Assembly (NCBI GenBank): GCA_013140405.1
Contig: JABFSV010000403.1
Coordinates: forward strand, 1-9,580
Length of the DNA: 9,580 nucleotides
Origin: Methyloglobulus sp.
GTDB lineage: Bacteria > Pseudomonadota > Gammaproteobacteria > Methylococcales > Methylomonadaceae
Reading direction: 5' to 3'
The notes beneath the pieces are model-generated. The model ran no database searches. It saw nothing but the letters and a program-made list of their open reading frames with translations, and was not told where the DNA came from. Both the position numbers and the translations under genes were made by a program. Shown one piece after another: positions 7,700 through 9,580 of this stretch. Numbering within the stretch: the stretch's first letter is position 1; the number at the start of each line of letters is the position of its first letter.

Positions 7700-7728
7700 T
7701 TGACAAACATTCAACATAACGGGATAAT
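7700..7728 (+). promoter_or_regulatory. Strong sigma70 promoter for tRNA-Arg and tRNA-Asn
   Basis: A consensus -35 TTGACA (7700-7705), a 17-base spacer and a near-consensus -10 GATAAT (7723-7728) lie in the gap between tRNA-Ser and tRNA-Arg. Transcription would begin near 7735, about 9 bases before the mature tRNA. The sequence after the -10 (CTGCGGC) is G/C-rich, as in stable-RNA promoters that are under stringent control. The stringent link is inferred from that feature alone. Confidence 0.75.
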
Positions 7729-7743
7729 CTGCGGCTCAGTAAA

Positions 7744-7820
7744 GCGCCCGTAGCTCAGCTGGATAGAGTACTCGGCTACGAACCGAGCGGTCGGGAGTTC
7801 GAATCTCTCCGGGCGTGCCA
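7744..7820 (+). tRNA. tRNA-Arg (anticodon ACG)
   Basis: A complete 77-base tRNA with an encoded CCA (7818-7820). The acceptor GCGCCCG (7744-7750) pairs with CGGGCGT (7810-7816) with one G-U pair, and the discriminator is G. The anticodon stem CTCGG/CCGAG encloses ACG at 7778-7780. This anticodon is normally edited to ICG and reads CGU, CGC and CGA. The order csrA, tRNA-Ser, tRNA-Arg is a familiar gammaproteobacterial arrangement. It has its own strong promoter just upstream. Confidence 0.98.
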
Positions 7821-7850
7821 TTGAAGAACAATCAAATCGAAAAGTATTAC

Positions 7851-7926
7851 TCCCCTGTAGCTCAGTCGGTAGAGCGGGTGACTGTTAATCACTAGGTCGG
7901 CGGTTCGAGCCCGTCCGGGGGAGCCA
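7851..7926 (+). tRNA. tRNA-Asn (anticodon GUU)
   Basis: A complete 76-base tRNA with an encoded CCA (7924-7926). The acceptor TCCCCTG (7851-7857) pairs with CGGGGGA (7916-7922) with one wobble, and the discriminator is G. The anticodon stem GGTGA/TCACT (7877-7881 and 7889-7893) encloses GTT at 7884-7886. It sits 30 bases after tRNA-Arg, so it is probably part of the same transcript. Immediately downstream the base composition and gene direction change and mobile-element-type genes begin. The 3' half of this gene is therefore a candidate attachment site. Confidence 0.98.
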
Positions 7927-7938
7927 TATAATTCAAAA

Positions 7939-7966
7939 GGTTATATTAAAATATTAACCATATTTT
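7939..7966 (+). terminator. A/T-rich hairpin, terminator candidate after the tRNA cluster
   Basis: GGTTATATT (7939-7947) can pair with ATATTAACC (7951-7959) with one bulged base, and ATATTTT follows. The hairpin begins 13 bases past the tRNA-Asn CCA, where transcription should end. The stem is weak, with only two G-C pairs. Confidence 0.38.
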
Positions 7967-7973
7967 GATTCAA

Positions 7974-8090
7974 GTAATTTACAGGGCAACTTTTAAAGTC
8001 CATATAAGGTTGTAAATTACATTGTAAATCCAATCTTTTTGTAACGTACCAGTGGAATAGCGTTAGATATTTTACTGCTTAATTTACAAT
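7974..8090. repeat. Cluster of repeated TGTAAAT/ATTTACA motifs beside tRNA-Asn
   Basis: GTAATTTACA (7974-7983) and TGTAAATTAC (8011-8020) are perfect 10-bp inverted copies. A further TGTAAAT lies at 8023-8029, 12 bases after the previous one. An inverted ATTTACA lies at 8082-8088 and forms a 9-bp inverted match with 8021-8029. The four copies fall in 115 bases of non-coding DNA between tRNA-Asn and the end of the HTH gene. Clusters like this beside a tRNA can be arm-type sites for a recombinase or binding sites for an accessory protein. Chance in A/T-rich DNA is possible for the shorter matches. Confidence 0.5.
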
Positions 8091-8120
8091 CTTCTGCTAA
8101 GCAAGCAGCGAAATCTTTAT

Positions 8121-8324
8121 TTATTTAACGGTACTAGTTTCAATAAAAGCCTTCAAATCACTGGTACGGTATTTAATTTGTCGCCCAATCCGAACGTAGG
8201 GAATGCGTACTTCACCAGTTGAACGCCATTTAATCAAAGTTGCCGTTGGGATGGCAAGCAGGTTCGATGCTCCTTCGGTGTCGGTTGGTGTGTCTAGGTC
8301 TAAGGACAGTTCCTGTTGTTTCAT
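8121..8324 (-). CDS. Small AlpA/excisionase-like helix-turn-helix protein
   Basis: The 67-residue product has one winged helix-turn-helix domain of the MerR/AlpA/excisionase type (about residues 15-62). Its pattern is ASNLLAIPTATLIKWRSTG, then PYVRIGRQIKYR, then DLKAFI, which matches the usual layout of recognition helix, wing and closing helix. Such proteins act as excisionases or transcription factors in prophages, integrative elements and plasmids. The ATG at 8322-8324 is preferred because GAGGAGA lies at ideal spacing upstream on this strand. An in-frame ATG at 8369 would add 15 residues but has no well-placed site. A perfect 8-bp-arm palindrome just upstream suggests self-regulation. It reads toward tRNA-Asn and lies downstream of the DUF1173 gene on the same strand. 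The domain call is secure. Whether it drives excision or transcription is unknown. Confidence 0.85.
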   Translation of the reverse strand: MKQQELSLDLDTPTDTEGASNLLAIPTATLIKWRSTGEVRIPYVRIGRQIKYRTSDLKAFIETSTVK

Positions 8325-8330
8325 ATCATC

Positions 8331-8335
8331 TCCTC
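8331..8335 (-). promoter_or_regulatory. Ribosome binding site that fixes the HTH gene start
   Basis: On the - strand the sequence reads GAGGAGATGAT directly before the ATG at 8324, an almost ideal Shine-Dalgarno element. This argues for the 67-residue form and against the longer form starting at 8369. The site touches the edge of the adjacent palindrome. Confidence 0.75.
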
Positions 8336-8350
8336 GCAGAATTTCTGCGA
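8334..8350. promoter_or_regulatory. Perfect palindrome, operator candidate of the HTH gene
   Basis: TCGCAGAA (8334-8341) and TTCTGCGA (8343-8350) are exact reverse complements around one central base. The palindrome lies 10 bases upstream of the HTH gene start and overlaps its ribosome binding site by two bases. It could be a binding site for the HTH protein or another repressor. As RNA it could form a hairpin that affects translation. Confidence 0.5.
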
Positions 8351-8469
8351 TAAGCTTTTTAGTCAGCATGTTGGTTTGTTTGCCCCTACCCTCAAATCAC
8401 AAAAGTTGCGTTGGACTAAAACTTATAGCTTCATTTAAATCCAATATTTTTCGCTTACAATCTTAAGAA

Positions 8470-8497
8470 ATAATTGATGTATCGACCTAATTGTCAA
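8470..8497 (-). promoter_or_regulatory. Promoter candidate for the HTH gene
   Basis: On the - strand a perfect -35 TTGACA (8497-8492) is followed after 16 bases by AATTAT (8475-8470), a 4-of-6 match to the -10 consensus. It sits just past the DUF1173 stop, which implies that the HTH gene can be transcribed separately. The leader would be about 140 bases long and would include the palindrome. Confidence 0.42.
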
Positions 8498-8506
8498 TCG
8501 TCAATT

Positions 8507-9478
8507 TCAATTCAATGTATTTAGTTGAAATGGAAACTTGGGCAAAGCCACATTCCCAGCATCCCATACCCAAGTTTTAATTTCGCTGTTTTCAATCATG
8601 TTGTTTAGATCATTTCTGTAGGTTTCACAGGCAGAAGCTGGACAGATGAACAAAGCAACGGGCGTTTTGTCTTTAGCAGATAACAGCACGCTTGCCGTAG
8701 GCACTGTTGATGCCAAGTTATAACGCAAACACTTAATAAATCGTTTGTTGGCTTGCGTCAGTTCGCTGAGCAGTTTTAATTCGTCATTATTGTCATAGGG
8801 AATCCAGTTCTCAGTTACCATCATCAAGGTGATCTCCCCAAAAGACGGGATTCCTGAGGCATTGATTCCAAATGTTCCCATGACGATAAGATGTCCACTT
8901 TCGTTGGCCGACCACAGAGCTAATTCAACTTCAAAACGTTTGCACAAGCGGCGGTAAATGTCGTGGTTCAGCATGATTGGGAAATCCGGCAAATGCTTAA
9001 TGACCATTTTATGGCCGAACCGGGCGCTTGTAATCTCTTTGACTTCACCAATAATTAGCATGTATTGCTGGGGTTTGTTGCTTTCATGCAAGCGGCTTAA
9101 TGTGGCTATTCTTCGCTCAGCAATTTCTTGTTTATGATCAAGGTCAAAAGCCTCGGGAATATAAATCAAGCTATCCAGGGCAACATTTTTGGCAGTTTTG
9201 TCCTTGGCGGCTTCATACAAATATTTCCGGATCACAAACCAGTTGCGTTTCCCTGCCATCGCTGGTGACCATTTGTTGAAACCGGCTTGTTCCCATAAAT
9301 AATGCAAGGTGGCACGTAAGCTCAATTTTTTAGTATCTGTCTTGACGCTGGTTTTTTCTTGATTATTTCCACTAGGAATAGCTTTAGAGACACCTTTTGA
9401 AAGTGCAAAATCAAACTTTAAAATGGTTATCCCCTCGTCAATATTTTCCTTAATGGCCCAGACCGTGTAAGAACGCAC
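8507..9478 (-). CDS. DUF1173-family protein, N-terminally shortened (possible pseudogene)
   Basis: The frame encodes 323 residues from a GTG at 9476-9478 to a TGA at 8507-8509. It matches my memory of DUF1173 proteins, which have unknown function and about 400 residues and are found on integrative conjugative elements and plasmids. Landmarks in order are EGITILKFDFALSKG (about 15-29), TLHYLWEQAGFNKWSPAMAG (57-76), YIPEAF (106-111), LIIGEVKEI (141-149), FGHKMVIKHLPDFP (154-167), VTENWIPYDN and FIKCLRYNLAST. Relatives start about 75 residues earlier with a Cys/His-rich, probably metal-binding segment and a SGLG(Q/E) motif just before this region. That part is missing here, an in-frame TGA lies three codons upstream, and no ribosome binding site precedes the GTG. 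The body is otherwise intact, without internal stops. It could be a recent 5' truncation or a shorter working variant. Confidence 0.75.
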   Translation of the reverse strand: MRSYTVWAIKENIDEGITILKFDFALSKGVSKAIPSGNNQEKTSVKTDTKKLSLRATLHYLWEQAGFNKWSPAMAGKRNWFVIRKYLYEAAKDKTAKNVALDSLIYIPEAFDLDHKQEIAERRIATLSRLHESNKPQQYMLIIGEVKEITSARFGHKMVIKHLPDFPIMLNHDIYRRLCKRFEVELALWSANESGHLIVMGTFGINASGIPSFGEITLMMVTENWIPYDNNDELKLLSELTQANKRFIKCLRYNLASTVPTASVLLSAKDKTPVALFICPASACETYRNDLNNMIENSEIKTWVWDAGNVALPKFPFQLNTLN

Positions 9479-9580
9479 TAAAGTTTTTCAGCCAACTCTG
9501 TTTGCGGCTTAGATAACGCCCTATTGGTTGAGTTACGGCTTGTTTTTTATATTTCTTGGGTTGGTGATTTTTTTAAAAAC

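Noticed and set aside
7684..7739. CTGAGC/GCTCAG inverted pair flanking the tRNA-Arg promoter
   Set aside because: The arms are only 6 bp and about 44 bases apart, which is compatible with chance.
8203..8466. + strand frame of 87 codons opposite the HTH gene
   Set aside because: The - strand HTH protein has a clear domain and an ideal ribosome binding site, so the + frame is a shadow.
9450..9569. A basic - strand frame of about 40 codons upstream of and overlapping the DUF1173 start
   Set aside because: It has no ATG or GTG start and no recognisable family. Only its last few codons resemble the DUF1173 GLG motif, so it is discussed as possible debris and not called as a gene.

Overview
The window looks like chromosomal DNA of a gammaproteobacterium. 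CsrA is identical to my memory of the E. coli protein over its first 48 residues, csrA is followed directly by tRNA genes as in many gammaproteobacteria, and there is a linked tamA-tamB pair. The genus cannot be fixed from the sequence. A REP-like palindrome near the left end is of a type I associate with methanotrophic and sulfur-oxidising gammaproteobacteria, but that is a weak clue.

Layout. Positions 1-183 hold the C-terminal 60 codons of a DUF2797-type protein. A REP-like inverted repeat follows (187-265), then a VIT/CCC1-family Fe/Mn transporter gene (363-1058) with its own hairpin terminator. Next is the tamA-tamB operon (1255-7001), whose two genes overlap by 4 bases. It encodes an outer-membrane Omp85-family barrel and a very long inner-membrane-anchored partner. 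A 368-base gap carries the csrA promoter and leader. It is followed by csrA (7370-7561), tRNA-Ser(GCU), tRNA-Arg(ACG) and tRNA-Asn(GUU), all on the + strand.

Right of tRNA-Asn the character changes. The DNA is visibly more A/T-rich and its genes run leftward on the - strand. They are a small AlpA/excisionase-like helix-turn-helix protein (8121-8324) and an N-terminally shortened DUF1173 protein (8507-9478). DUF1173 proteins are typical cargo of integrative conjugative elements and plasmids. With the tRNA gene as a possible attachment site and a cluster of short repeated motifs beside it, this end reads as the edge of an integrated element or its remnant. No integrase or second attachment site lies inside the window.

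How the genes relate. TamA and TamB form one translocation and assembly machine spanning the periplasm. CsrA is a global post-transcriptional regulator. Its gene ends 9 bases before tRNA-Ser, so the mRNA and tRNA are probably made as one transcript and separated by tRNA processing. The most notable points are a diverged tandem duplication inside TamB, a csrA leader with several GGA motifs, and the tRNA-proximal mobile-element edge with a palindromic operator candidate. I found no convincing new defence or metabolic system.
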